64,000 nucleotides of DNA from Trematomus loennbergii (GCA_012861695.1 JAAOOA010000002.1:42063578-42127577), one strand, 5' to 3'. Counted from the first letter of the stretch, positions 11,526 to 22,742 are shown. Translations and numbers: made by a program. Notes: generated from the letters alone by a model not told the origin.

Positions 11526-12073
11526 CCTATCTTCTTCCATTCCTCTCCACTGATTAAAATAACCACTCCCGGGAGGAGTCAAGCTATTTTAGAAATACAT
11601 ATTCCCTCAGCGGACAGACGGGATGGACTGAGATCTGTGTGTGTGTGTATGTGTGTGTGTAGGTAACCTAGTGTGCAGATGCTCAGCTGTGTCCTCCTGA
11701 TGTCTTATCTCCCCAACCCCCCCCCCCCCCCGTCACTTCTTGCAACATAAACATACGCGTGAGTCTTTATCACGACCCGACACTTGGGCTCGGGCTGGTA
11801 ATCAGAGCACCCCCCCCCCCCCTCCTTCCACTGCGGGAGAAGCGCATTCTAATCTCAACTGTTGCATATCTAATGCTAATTGGAATCCTGCAACTGGGTC
11901 ACTCTCATTGTTTTTCAAGTATTGTCAAGTCGGGGGTGGGGGGGCGTGTGGGGGGCATATGAAACAGAAATTACACCCCTCACACCCCTTGCTCCCCCCC
12001 TTCACCACCCCTCTTTAGCTGGAGCGCCCTTGATTGGATCCTCTCACTCACTTGTGTGTGTGTATGTGTGTAT

Positions 12074-12105
<32 letters not shown>

Positions 12106-12793
12106 CTGAAATTGAGAGCGAGAGGAAGATACAGAGATCAAACACAAGAGACACACACTTACAAAAACACACACACAAAAAACACTTGCTTTTTCTGTTC
12201 CTGTCTATTTCGAGATATTCACTGTCCAACATTGGCTGGTCTCAGAGGGGAGATGACACCCATGGGTGCAGAGTTGATATGTGTGGGGGCTGTGGTGTGT
12301 TCAGGAGTGCTGGACTCATTAGTGAAACGAAAGATGATCAGCCAGTGTTTTGCAGAGAGGGAATACATGGTGTAGTTTTAAATGTCAAATGAGACGTTTT
12401 GACTGAAGCTGCTGAAAGACATTGTGTTCGGATAGTCTTTAAAGTGAATGTCAAGCATTTCCTAAAAAGCCCATTAACACATTTTATACTAAAACATATG
12501 GAATCAATCCAGGGAAGCTTCTCCTGCAGACACTTAGTATCATTTTACTTCTACTCTTTTATACAAGTCATTTTACAATATAAAAAGCAATACAACTGCA
12601 TATCCCTTGCACAAGGTGCTGGACATGCGTCATATTTGATTTTATAATGAATGAAAGAGGGATGTTGGCAATTTCATTGCCTTTCTCCACATTTTGGGAA
12701 GTCACAGGGCTCAAAAGTATATTGATATACTGATTTCTTTTATTCAGTTTCATAAAACGCTTGATCCCAGATCTAGCCTATAAATCAACAGTC
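11148..12793. other. Low-complexity stretch, no gene
   Basis: Contains a CA microsatellite (11479-11521), cytosine runs of 15 and 13 (11717-11731, 11810-11822), a GT tract (12053-12105) and C/T- or G-rich patches between 11930 and 12015. Long frames here are translations of the GT tract. The tract at 11870-12050 is C/G-rich and non-repetitive. Confidence 0.7.
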
Positions 12794-12796
12794 TCA

Positions 12797-13141
12797 CGGC
12801 CCGTCCACACGGCGGCGTGCGTTGAAGCTTCAACGCTTCTGCCCATTCACTTTGAATGGGGTGATGTCACGTTTCGCCCAACTGCATTGTGGGAGCGAAG
12901 CGTAGCTTCAGAAGCGTAGCTTCAGAAGCGTTGCTCGCTGCAAAAGTTGAGCAATGTTCAACTTTTGAAGCTTCGGCGGAAGCGTCAGCCAATCGAATCA
13001 TATGCCAGTACAAGCTCTAGCCAATCAAACCGCGTGCTTGTGTGTCCGGGGCGGGAGATTCATGTGATTGGTTGTTGGTCGAGTTTCAGCCCCCCCCGCC
13101 GGCAAGCTTCAACGCACGCCGCCGTGTGTCCGCACGGGCCG
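12797..13141. mobile_element. Harbinger-like MITE, 345 bp, TSD TCA
   Basis: The ends are CGGCCCGTCCACACGGCGGC and, inverted, CGGCCCGTGCGGACACACGG; the inverted match continues through CGTGCGTTGAAGCTT. The flanking bases are TCA on both sides (12794-12796, 13142-13144). The interior block TTCTGCCCATTCACTTTGAA is shared with the related element at 60455-61024, whose TTA duplication is certain. A 3-bp target duplication and the shared CGGnCCGT end point to the PIF/Harbinger group. Confidence 0.85.
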
Positions 13142-13149
13142 TCAGTCCC

Positions 13150-13840
13150 TGATAGTCCAATAGCGACGCTTGGTCAGGGTCCTTTGGCGTGCAGTTGTGA
13201 CGCACCGACTCTCCTTCAGCTTCATAAACGGACGCAAAGAGCTTTCAACTGATTGCAATGTATTAGCTGAATAAAGTATGATTTCATCTTTTACGAAACG
13301 TTTTTTTTTATGGAATGCAGTCGGAGGTCAACCAATCACAGAGCTTGAGGACTAATCACGGGGTTTGTCGAGCAAAGTGCATGGTGTAGTCTCAAACGAT
13401 AGCTGAGGATTATGGGTAGTGTAGTGTCTTCGGCCATCCTAAACTCCGATACAACTATTTGTTTCTCAGAATCGAAGGGGAAAAACGCAAAAAAACATTG
13501 TACACAATTTAAACCAATCAATGTTGTGTAATTAACAAGGATAATCTGGTGTTTTTGAGTGGATGAGTAGTGCAGATATCACTGTAAAATCAATCAACAG
13601 TAAGGAGAATACTTATTTCCGGGTGTAAAATTCTCCGTTATCCAATGGGAATGGACGCTCACATTGCCTTTAACTGCCGCCGACATGGACCGATGCGGTG
13701 CTTCCCTGAGCGTCCAATACCACGCTGATGGGAATAGTGCTTACTTTACTCTTTGAAAGTCATCACATAAATGCATTGTAATAAATGGTTCGGCTGCATT
13801 AAATATTACACATCTGGTTTAGTCTGATTTAAGGGTTGTT
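13150..13840. repeat. Rearranged fragments of the foldback family
   Basis: Segments matching 9291-9393 (AGCGACGCTTGGTCAGGGTC...), then the opposite arm orientation (GGATTATGGGTAGTGTAGTG ... TTATCCAATGGGAATGGACG), then 9776-9860 again (GAAAGTCATCACATAA) are joined in one block. This is a collapsed or partly inverted copy rather than an intact element. A tail of foldback-like sequence recurs at 14100-14165. Confidence 0.75.
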
Positions 13841-13920
13841 TATATTTCACATCATTAATCCAAATCTGTAAAGTAACTAAAATAAATGTAGTGGAGTAAA
13901 CATACCATGTTAACCTTAAA

Positions 13921-14073
13921 GAAAGCCCTCAGGATTATAAAAGACCCCATCACCCCAGCCACAAACTGTTTTGTCTGCTGCCGTCTGGCAGGCGGTACCG
14001 CAGCATCCGGACTAAAACCACCAGACTCAGGGACAGCTTCATCCCACAGGCCAGAAGACTATTAAACACCTGA
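13921..14073 (+). pseudogene. LINE ORF2 C-terminal fragment
   Basis: The frame starting at 13921 reads 50 codons to a TGA at 14071-14073. It contains LFCLLPSGRRYRSIRT and TTRLRDSFIPQARRLLNT, the familiar C-terminal signature of fish L2/Rex-type non-LTR retrotransposon ORF2 (after the reverse transcriptase). Only this end is present; no reverse transcriptase, endonuclease or A-rich tail is attached, as expected of a 5'-truncated and eroded copy. It is wedged between foldback-family fragments. I cannot name the LINE clade with certainty. Confidence 0.8.
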
Positions 14074-14173
14074 ACTTTTGAAATAACATTCACAACATTA
14101 ATCTGGCTGCAAATATTTGTTTCTCCGAATTGAAGGGGAAAAATACAAAAGCATTGTACACAGATTTGATGGA

Positions 14174-15880
14174 GGAGCTTCCTCCCTCGTGCTGAATCAG
14201 AGACTGACACTTAACCAATACTCATACAAATGATTCATAATTCATCCACCTTGTAATGTTGATATAACCAGTTGTATTGTTACAATGTAACTTCTATTAA
14301 TTTGCTCTAAAATGTACTTTGTAGTGTTTCTTCTGTAAAAATATTATATTCTATCTTTCTCCTTATTTTTCTGGGGCTTTCACTTCTATGTTTCAAATAA
14401 TGAAAAGGAATTGAGATATGTGAGCACCAAAGGTTCAGGAGCTGCTGTTTTTTCTGCTGAGTACACATACAGATGTTGCTGTCCCAGGGTGAGAACATCT
14501 GAGGGTATAGCATTCCAGCAAAAAGAGGTAGATCCTGACTTCTGATGTAAAGGTATTCTAATGTTCATCATCCTTTCTGTTAATCCTTTGATTTAAAATA
14601 TGGAGTCTCATTTAGGATGTCTCTGAAGAATAATCAAGACGAAAAGTCCCTGTTGGCTGATCTGTACTTGGGTCCCCATGCTTGTTTTAGTCTGTGCGTG
14701 TGGAGGGGGGTGCATTTGTTTGCAGTAAAACAGATAATCCACATCCACTAGAAGTCTTCATTCTCCTTGACCGAGGGATAATGCTCCGTACCTGCAGTTA
14801 GAGCTGCTGCCATCTTCTCTCTCAGAGGGGATCGATGCTGCGCCTCACACTGCCATTTAACAGATATACACCATTAACTGTACCATGGCATCCAAATCTA
14901 ACTGCTGGTGCTTTCCAAAGGCCAGTAAGTAAATTGAAATGTCTTTCTAGAGCTTGATCTTTAGTGGCCTTTAAATAGAAGGGAAATATCTCAGCAGGAG
15001 AGAGGGAGAGGGAGAGACGAAGTGGAGGACAAGTCAGGGGGGAGAGTAACAGCAGGAAGTGACAGTGATGTCACGGTGAAAGGAAGATGTTGCCATTGAG
15101 TGTCATCCTCCAAAAAAGTGAATCAATATTACAATAATTAATCTTTCTGTAGACATTGATTTCAAAGAAGCAATGCAAATAGAACAAGAGAGATGACACC
15201 CTGCCATAACTCCCAGAGATTACATCATTTAACTAATAAAGACAAGTTTGTTATGTTGACGGGTCAAAATGCTTAATAAGTATAAGTACATATTCAGTAG
15301 CAAGGACATCCTACACAAAAATGTCAGATAAAGATTTAATTACAGGTGATATTGAATGTAAGGGGAAGGAATAAAGGAGGGTAATACATGTTATCTGGAG
15401 GACGAAAGGAAGTCCAGGCAGAGGGAGACTCAAGCGTGATTCTGGCGATCTGAACACGAGCCCCCAGACGGGATCGAGAATGAAACAAAGAGTCTACAAC
15501 AGATCAAAGAGAAAGAGATAGGAGGAGACAGAAGAGAAGATGAAGGGATGTAAGGAGGGAAGGATGAAGGAGAGGGAGGAATGGAGGCATGCAGGGAGGG
15601 AGAAATGTATGAACGAAGGTATGGAGTGAGGGATGAAGGATTGAATGGATGGATAAAGCAATGAAGGGATGCAGAGATGTAGGGATGTGGGTAAAGATGA
15701 GGTAGGAAGGAGAATGGATGAATGGAAGGTGGTTGTGAAATCAGAAAGGCCAGATGTGTTGACCGGTTATAAGTAAATATGCCAAGGGTGAGGAAGGCAG
15801 TACAACCCAAACGCAAAAAGAAAAGGGAGGCAGGTATAGGTAAAGAAAGGCAAGAGAGTTTAACACGGAACTAGGAGAGC
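14174..15880. other. No gene; purine-rich tract 15000-15770
   Basis: No coding frame stands out. From about 15000 the plus strand is almost all A/G with GGATGAAGG-like and GAGGGAG-like units, especially 15530-15725, an imperfect purine repeat. The serine/proline-rich minus-strand frame across it (15430-15816) is a translation of that repeat. Confidence 0.6.
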
Positions 15881-17030
15881 AGGCAGCTACGTAACCCTAA
15901 ATACAAAAACTAAACGAGGAACAAAACATGATAGCACGAGGAAACAACCAGAAATCAACAGGAAGAATACATGTACAGAACTACATGGACTGAAAACTAG
16001 TGATGTTACGTATTGCGGCGAGGCTTCGGAGCGTGTGTCGAGTAATCCCCGAAGCTTTTTGTGAAGCTTGTATCGAGGCTTGTATCGTTTTGGGCCAGTG
16101 ACGTCACCGATGACAAACGAAGCCTCGCTGCCCCTCAATACCACGCGACTGCTTCAGAAAGTGCTTTAGATCGGTTGAACCACAACGCTCATATTACCCA
16201 TGGATGTATAATAAGAACGATATTACCCCTCCTATACCCGGGCCCGATGACACGATGGAATTAAGAGAGCTCAGACCCTCACTTATATAGAGGTCGGAAC
16301 ATGTCATAAGTATAAATAAATAAAAGCATAAATAAATGTAGGAATAAAAACATGAATAAAGTTTTTTGTTTTGTTTATAAAAGCTACAGCTAAATGAGAT
16401 AATGTATGTATATGGTTTAGCCTTTCTCAGGCTACAACATAAGTTTACGAATATTATTAAGGAATACAAATCCCTCTTTGCAATGTTTACCAGCCTCTTT
16501 AGGCTTTTCAATCACAATCATTCAACTGGAATAAAAACAATATTGTTAAGATGAAAATATGATTTTATGTTCGTTGTTTAGAATTATTCTAAGGCTTTAC
16601 TCATTGGGAACTCGGTATGAGATAGAGCACACTGTTGAGATGTCAAATCTGCCTGTTTTCAAATGGTTCAAATGAAGCCTCATGAGATGAAACCCTTTTG
16701 CGAACCAATTGGCTGGAAAGCTTCAAAGCTTCATAAGGCTTCATCTCGCCATCACTACTGAAAACCTAGACAAGCAGAACCACACCACAGGAAACATTGA
16801 CAAAGCACAAACAGAGAAAAATGGGAAAGACAGGCATATTAACACAGAATCTAATCACACTGACAAGACACAGCTGGAGGGCAACTTAAGGCACAAGGGC
16901 AGCAGGTGGATTGAATCAGGGTGGGGAAAACAATAAAAAAAGGCAGGAAAAAACCAAGAGAGAAAGTGATACCAGACAAAACACAAGGAAAGTGTTTTTA
17001 ACACAATACAACAGGAAAACAAGCTTCAGC
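15881..17030 (-). repeat. A-rich LTR-like repeat, split by a hAT insertion
   Basis: The flanks on each side of the hAT (15881-15997 and 16758-17030) share one A-rich style of sequence (AAACGAGGAACAAAACATG, CAAGCAGAACCACACCACAGG). Read on the minus strand, this resembles the T/C-rich repeats of which the solo LTR at 22743 is an example. Removing the 760-bp hAT and one target copy joins the halves. Family assignment is uncertain. Confidence 0.4.
15998..16757. mobile_element. hAT MITE, 760 bp, perfect 8-bp TSD
   Basis: The exact duplication CTGAAAAC stands at 15990-15997 and 16758-16765. The termini TAGTGATG and CATCACTA are inverted copies, followed inward by GAGGCTTCGG and, on the inverted right side, GAGATGAAGCC. 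This terminus (TAGTGATG...) is shared with the element at 48683-49103. No transposase frame is present. Confidence 0.9.
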
Positions 17031-17317
17031 CTGACGATGAGAATTTTTTGACTTTGTCCCCTGGAAAGTGGTGATAATTTCACATCAGAAATGTTTTATT
17101 TGTCAAGCAGCAGGGATATTTACATTGTTAAAGGCAAGGTACAGTGCAGATAAAAGGCACATTTAAATCAAGTCCAGAACAATAAGTAGCACCATTAGAA
17201 AAGTATTAACTTGTATTGTTAAAAACATTTCGCAAGGATATGTCACTGCTGCCAGATTGTGCGACTATGTTTTTGTAGGCCACACAGAGATTGGTAGAAA
17301 CACAGGTTCAGGAAGAA

Positions 17318-17545
17318 ACGAGGGGTTACGTATGGTAATCCTTGTTATATAAACACAGGCGGAGCCCTCTACTGGACTCTATGGTACTCCCCTTGATCCT
17401 ATCACGCAAGCATTCATCCACTGAGACTTTTCTAGACGTAGCCGGCCCCGGGGCGGGCCTACCTGAATGCGCGCGCATCTCACCGCATAAAAGGAGGCCT
17501 CGCCTCCTGACTGTCATCCTACACTTCTCTTCAGCAAGCAGCATA
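17318..17545 (+). repeat. DIRS inverted terminal repeat, 3' end of element
   Basis: Matches 20861-21052 in inverted orientation, including ATGCGCGCGCATCTCACCGC, GCCTCGCCTCCTGACTGTCAT and CTTCTCTTCAGCAAGCA. Its outermost 50 bases (17318-17367) are present again, inverted, in the internal complementary region. Confidence 0.9.
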
Positions 17546-17570
17546 GGACAGACAGGGCCCCAGAGGTATA

Positions 17571-17640
17571 GGGCTCCGCCTGTGTTTATATAACAAGGGT
17601 TATCATACGTAACCCCTCGTTATATCTCTCACAGGCTCCG
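17571..17640. repeat. DIRS internal complementary region
   Basis: 17571-17620 is the reverse complement of the left outer end 17318-17367 with two mismatches. 17619-17640 is the exact reverse complement of the right outer end 21031-21052. The two halves overlap at GTT. It can bridge the two element ends, as known for DIRS elements. Confidence 0.9.
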
Positions 17641-18110
17641 ATGTATACACGCGCTGTCGTCCCACAACAACACTATTCCATCTCACTGTCTCTGACCGGC
17701 TTTCTGGTTAGCAGCCGCTGCGCCTCACTCACCTCTCCCTATGTCGTAACCGTGGAGAAGTTGGGGCTGCGGCTGACGGAGCACACTCTGATGCGCTTGC
17801 CTTGCGAAGGTGTGCTCGGAAAACAGCGCTGAGGGCCCCACCCTCCGCCCATAGGCGGACGGAGAGAGTCCCCAGCCCCGTATGGGCTCACTATGCACCA
17901 CCTCTCCCGAGTCCCCAAGGAGCACGGGGAGAGCGCAAGTGCCCCATGTCCCACACTCAGACACGCTCACCTCGTGAAGAGCGTGTATGGACTATGACGT
18001 GGAGGGCTCCCCCCTCCTGCCCTAAAGCAGGGGGAAAGAGTCCTCCATCCCTATGGGCCCAGTGCGCGCCACGAAACGTAAGCGCATTACGCCCGGGGAG
18101 GGGGTCAGAT

Positions 18111-18556
18111 GCCTACTGACCCACAGCCCCCCTCCCCTCACCAGTCCTGTGTTGCCCCAGCAAGCAAAGACGATGAAAAGGAGCCAGACATGTACAAGAG
18201 ATCAAACTTTATGAAGGGGCCTGGCGTTGACCAGAGAACTCACGCCGTTAAATAAGGCTGTTGACACAGCCATAGCTCGTGTAGAGTGTGCACGGACCCC
18301 CGTGGGGAAGCAGGCTCTCCCTGCTAGTAGATGCCTACTGACCCACAGCCCCCCTCCCTCCTCACCAGTCCTGTGTTGCCCCAGCAAGCACAGACGATGA
18401 AAAGGAGCCAGACATGTACAAGAGATCAAACTTTATGAAGGGGCCTGGCGTTGACCAGAGAACTCACACCGTTAAATAAGGCTGTTGACACAGCCATAGC
18501 TCGTGTAGAGTGTGCACGGACCCCCGTGGGGAAGCAGGCTCTCCCCGGCCAGTCCG
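18111..18556. repeat. Tandem duplication of ~223 bp inside the DIRS recombinase
   Basis: Two head-to-tail copies start at GCCTACTGACCCACAGCCCC (18111 and 18333) and run through GCTGTTGACACAGCCATAGC to GGGGAAGCAGGCTCTCCC. They differ by a 2-base CCT/CCTCCT indel and a few substitutions. The duplicated block covers the HxxR part of the tyrosine recombinase, so two copies of that motif are encoded. Confidence 0.9.
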
Positions 18557-19360
18557 TAGGCATTGCACATGCCTACGGACTGGCGGGGAGAGCCAACCAG
18601 GCGTTTCTTGGACAGGGCTTTCCCAGTCACCCCGCCCCGAAGCACACAAACAGCTGTTCAGTGCGTCTAAGGGCAGCCGTGTGCTCCACATAACATGCTA
18701 GCGCACGCACCGTGCAGAGGAGGTGCAATTTAGCCTCCCTAGCCCCACTATGGGGTGGAAGATTAAAGCCCCCAACTGAATAGCCCTCGACCTGAACGCA
18801 CTCCTTAGGCTCTTGGGCACAAAGGAGGGGTTCGGTCTGAGTGTTGCCCGGCTCTGGTCAACCCGGATCACCAAGCAACTCGGGTGCACTGATAGAGCGG
18901 TTAACTCGGACACTCTCTTGACTGACGTTAAGGCAAGTAGCAATGCTGTCTTCCATGACAGTGCTTTCAAGGAGGAGAGCTCCAAAGGCTCAAATGGTTC
19001 TGTGACCAGAGCCTCGAGCACCAGCGGCAGGTCCCACTGCGGGGCGGAGGCGTGCACTACTGGGCGCAGCCTCCTGACCCCCCGTAAAAACCGCAACATC
19101 AGTGGCTGAGAAAAGGCTGACCTGCCGTCAAATCCCTCATGGTAGGACGAGATGGCGCATACACTTTCACTGTGGAATGAGCAAGCCCTCTGTCCACCAA
19201 TAACTGTAAGTACGACAAAATAGATCCCAACTCACAAGATAGGGGGTCTATTCTCCACTCCTCACACCATCGCTGGAATCCTAGCCACTTCGGCCTGTAA
19301 CAGGCTGTGGTGGATCCGCTCTAACTGCCTGGATAGACTGAATAACACTATCAGACAATC
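18202..19360 (-). pseudogene. DIRS tyrosine recombinase relic
   Basis: Reading down from about 19360, the minus strand gives CAISSYHEGFDG, then an uninterrupted stretch (19099-18698) with FLRGVRRLRPV, PQWDLPLVLEAL and KTALLLALTSVKRVSEL. The last holds the first catalytic Arg region of DIRS-type tyrosine recombinases. Further on, VRAHSTRAMA supplies the HxxR motif, present twice because of a tandem duplication. The frame changes between these parts, and I do not see a credible C-terminal Tyr segment, so the gene is inactive. In intact elements this enzyme integrates the circular DNA copy without target duplication. It lies downstream of the RNase H region, as in DIRS elements. Confidence 0.85.
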
Positions 19361-19370
19361 CACACCAGTC

Positions 19371-19945
19371 TTAGCCTGTCCCTCTCAGGAGCCAAGCCTG
19401 GAGAGGACGGCCCAGAGTGGGTAACGCCCGATTGCACCTGCCTCTTGAGACATCGCCCCCAGTTTCTCCGCTGTGGTCAACACAGCGGTGGAGCGGACTC
19501 CGCCCTGCCTGTTGATATATGCTACTGTGGTGCTGTTGTCGCTCCTGACCATTACATGTCTCTCCCGAATTAAGGGTTTGAAATGCTGTAACCAACACTA
19601 CTGCCCGTAGCTCTTGGAGGTTGCTGTGCCGTGTTTCCGTTAGAGACCAGCGCCCACCTATAGCTCTCCCCAGGCAGGTCCCTCCCCAGCCTGTTCCGGA
19701 TGTGTCCGTGAACCCTGTGATGTAGGAGGTCACACGTCCCAGTGGGGACCCCCTCCGGAGGTGATCCGGGGACCCCCAGAACCGGAGGTTGTGCTCCACT
19801 GAGGGGGGGATGGTCACCAGACGGTGTTTTGCCTCTTGGGATCTAAACGCAGGCTGGAGAACCACCTCTGCAGGCGGCGCATATGCAGTAACCCGAGTGG
19901 GACCACAACGTGAGCAGCCGCCATGAGACCCAGAGTCTGCATGAT
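19371..19945 (-). pseudogene. DIRS reverse transcriptase thumb/RNase H remnant
   Basis: From about 19945 downward come LGLMAAAHVVVPLGLLHMRR (the connection after the reverse transcriptase) and then, after a frame change, FWGSPDHLRRGSPLGRV, a DTSGTGWGG segment and LQELRAVVLVTAFQTL. This is the RNase H pattern of DIRS elements (D-S-x-T-G-W-G with a following ELRA). The reverse transcriptase fingers and palm, including the YxDD motif, are absent; only about 60 bases separate gag-like sequence from the connection. The element therefore could not copy itself. The reading frame is also broken by stops. Confidence 0.8.
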
Positions 19946-19949
19946 AGTC

Positions 19950-20657
19950 AAAGCTGTCACCGTTGCCCATGTCGCAGTCTGCAAACTGCCCGAAGCAGCA
20001 AGGGTAATCAGCGACACTCCCAACACGCCAAGATTACTGGCCGCCGCTGCCATCTGCGTTCCGAGCCTGAACATATTTTCCAGATGCTCAAGCATTTCAT
20101 GGTCACGCGGCAGTGGGCCCATCTGCCCACCCGGCTGCCTGCGAAAGCAGATGGGCCGCCAGGCTTTCATCCAGGGGGGGCACACCGGGACACTCCGTGT
20201 CCGAGTGGCCCTGCACCCTGAGGATTCCAGCCATGTTGCCACCGGAGCCTTCGTCCTCAGTGGCTGTCGCCACGTCGCCTCCACACACCGCCAGATGTCT
20301 GGCAGGGGGGGCGCAACGAAGGCAGCTGCGCCGGACGGGCCGGGCCGTAGAAGCCCTGACGTAGGCGGCTCACCGGCCTCGGTGGCAGCGGTGGGGGGAG
20401 CGGTAAGCCTACACGCTCCGCGCCATAGTCATCACCGCCGGGAAGTCCTGCCGCGCAGACCTGTGCTGGGCCTTCCTGGCGGTCGCCGGAAGCATCAGAC
20501 AACGAGGTGTCGTCGTCGTCGTCCCTCTCGAGCCCGTCCGGTCCGCTGGCATGGCGAACACGAAGGGCACTCCCTCTTCGTGGTCCTCCATCTCCACCAC
20601 CTCGAGTTCTGGGTCCTCCTCCATCCCTTGGCTCAGCGCTGGCGGCGGCTGAGCCAA
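19950..20657 (-). pseudogene. DIRS gag-like ORF1 remnant
   Basis: The minus strand starts at 20657 with an acidic N-terminal part (EEDPELEVVEMEDHEEGVP). It shifts frame to a proline-rich section (VGLPLPPPLPPRPVS) and shifts again around PPLDESLAAHLL, a motif I associate with fish DIRS ORF1. It ends in an alanine-rich helix (QMAAAASNLGVLG) just before the reverse transcriptase deletion. The order acidic head, proline-rich middle, conserved LDESLAAHL and helical tail fits DIRS gag. At least two frameshifts are needed to read it. Confidence 0.7.
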
Positions 20658-20860
20658 GGGATCAAACGGCAGGCGCTGCAGGCCGTAAGCGGGCCCAGGT
20701 TGGCCGCCGCGTGGTCAGACCCCAGGCACTCGATACACTGGCGGTGTAGGTCGGCCCTGCAATAACGCCCGGGCACGAAGGGCAGGGACGTTGCTCTAGT
20801 AATGGTGAGTCCATTTTTCTTCATTTTATCCGTCTCTCTTCACTCAGTGTGTCTCTCTTG

Positions 20861-21052
20861 CTTGCTGAAGAGAAGGGATGACAGTCAGGAGGCGAGGCTC
20901 CTTTTATGCGGTGAGATGCGCGCGCATTCAGGTAGGCCCGCCCCGGGGCCGGCTACGTCTATAGAAGTCTCAGTGGATGAATGCTTGCATGATATGATCA
21001 AGGGGAGTACCCATAGAGTCCAGTAGAGGGCGGAGCCTGTGAGAGATATAAC
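20861..21052 (-). repeat. DIRS inverted terminal repeat, 5' end of element
   Basis: Inverted partner of 17318-17545. The outer 22 bases (21031-21052) are complementary to the end of the internal complementary region. It borders the gag remnant, so it is the upstream end of the minus-strand element. Confidence 0.9.
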
Positions 21053-22735
21053 ACACTTTGGTCAAAGTTAGTCAGTAGCTTGATGATAACCATAAAAAAC
21101 ATGATTTAGTAGTTTGGAGCAACTATTGTATTGCAAAATCATAAGAAAATGTATTTCACAACATTTTATTAATCAACATTTAGCCACTTCGACAAAACAT
21201 GTTTAATGTTATTGTTACCTCGTTTTGTTAAATGAGAAAATATGTTCAGTTAAAAATAAGTAGAAAAGCATAATAGTAATTTAGTGATCTAAATGTAGAG
21301 GAAACATTGAATATAAAGAGTGTTCATACATTTTTGGCAATAGATGAATGATCATTACAAAGTTATACTGCAGCAGGCTTTAGTTAGGGATTGCGCCATA
21401 AATCTGTCACTCGTAACTCAGAGAGATATATACGTTCTTCTTCTCTTGTCTTTTCTTTCTTCTCTGGTTCATCCCCCTTGATAACTGTCTCTAGTGTCTT
21501 CACTAGAAAAACAGTAAATGTATGTCTCAAATGATACATGTTGCTCTGGATCACAACTGCTTTCATGCAAAAAAAAAAAACAGGTTTGGATTCTAATCAA
21601 ATCTTCTCTCTGTGTCTCTCGTCCTCTTTTCTCTCTCTGTGAGAGAGGAGAGGAACCAATGGGCCCTATCGGCCCCTGAAGACCGGCACCGTCCCCACAT
21701 CGCTCACCGACCTCATTAACTCAGCCCCTACACACTCTCGTTAGTCACAACCAGAAAGCATACAATACTCACACACACACACACACTTTCACTCACACAC
21801 GCATGCACACACTCACACAGAGTACAGCGCAATTAAAAATGCAACCTTGCATATTTGCATGGCATTTTATTTGTATCTCTGTAATATTGACGCTTCAACT
21901 GGCTGCTGTAATTCAGAAATTATAACTGACAGACGGACACGGTTTTGTTCGTGTTTAAAACTGTTTTTGTGTTTATGCTAAAAATAGCACTAAAGAATAC
22001 ACTTCAACAATGATCACTTTGAGAGAGAGCCAGACTGTGTATAAGGTTTTTCTAACACTAATGATGAAATTATTATGAAATTACCTATTTTGTCATTTGC
22101 AGAGGACCAGTGGACTCCTCCTCAAGGACCCCTGCATGTCCCTAGACCCCACTTTGAGAACCATTGTCCTAACATTAGCCGACGGGATGGCTCCCAGGGA
22201 CAAAATCTCCTGAAAGGATGATTATACCGTCACTGGTGTGTGTGTGTGTGTGGTGTGGTGTGTGTGTGTGTGTGTGTGGTGTGTGTGTGTGTGTTTGGAG
22301 AAACCCTGCTTCATCTGTACCAGAGTCCCCACAGCAGGGACTCCACTAGATGGCAGTGTTGTGTGTTACAGCACATTTTATTTTATCAGACAAATTCATT
22401 TAAAAATAAACAGCAGTGGAGCAAGGGCAGTAAGTGCTTACATTAAAGAAAAGTCTGGATAACAAAATGAAGCCCTGAGGCTTATTGCCATTGTGGCCCC
22501 TTATACAGTGACCTCGCACAGGCCTGCACAGGAGTGTATACTGTCTGCAAATACCTACAGATAGAGTAACAATTAAAAATATAAATTATAAATATGATGA
22601 GCTGAACAAAGGTACAAATGAATTCTCTAGCAGTCATAAACATGAGCTGTCTGCAATGACTTCTACAGTCATTAAGTCTAGTGGTACAAATAAAGATTAT
22701 TATTTGAATTATCAATCTACCTGATGATTATAACC
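21053..22735. other. No gene recognised
   Basis: A/T-rich DNA with short CA patches (21769-21800), a GT tract with GGTGTG interruptions (22236-22294) and one hAT-like terminus on the minus strand near 22110-22175 (TTCTCAAAGTGGGGTCTAGG). No frame looks coding. Confidence 0.55.
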
Positions 22736-22742
22736 TTGATTC

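Larger units (their letters stand above)
17318..21052 (-). mobile_element. DIRS-type retrotransposon, internally deleted, 3.7 kb
   Basis: Instead of direct LTRs the element has inverted terminal repeats (17318-17545 and 20861-21052), plus an internal complementary region (17571-17640) beside the 3' repeat. Its first part is the reverse complement of the left end and its last part the reverse complement of the right end. The trinucleotide AAC stands at both outer ends and as GTT at the junction inside the internal region. This is the DIRS arrangement used to circularise the intermediate. On the minus strand come gag, the end of the reverse transcriptase/RNase H region and a tyrosine recombinase, all frameshifted. 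The reverse transcriptase core is missing. Local G+C is far higher than that of the neighbours. Confidence 0.9.

Noticed and set aside
11880..12392. 170-codon plus-strand frame
   Set aside because: Half of it is Cys-Val from the GT tract; the rest shows no family, start context or splice signal.
17641..18110. Overlapping frames on both strands in the C/G-rich part of the DIRS element
   Set aside because: High G+C reduces stops in all frames. No recombinase or gag motif occurs here; it is the region between the recombinase and the internal complementary region.
18111..18556. Direct repeats as a CRISPR array
   Set aside because: Only two long adjacent copies without spacers, inside a eukaryotic retrotransposon.
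17318..21052. Interpretation as an ordinary LTR retrotransposon or a Harbinger element
   Set aside because: Terminal repeats are inverted, not direct, and a tyrosine recombinase and internal complementary region are present, which fits only the DIRS type.
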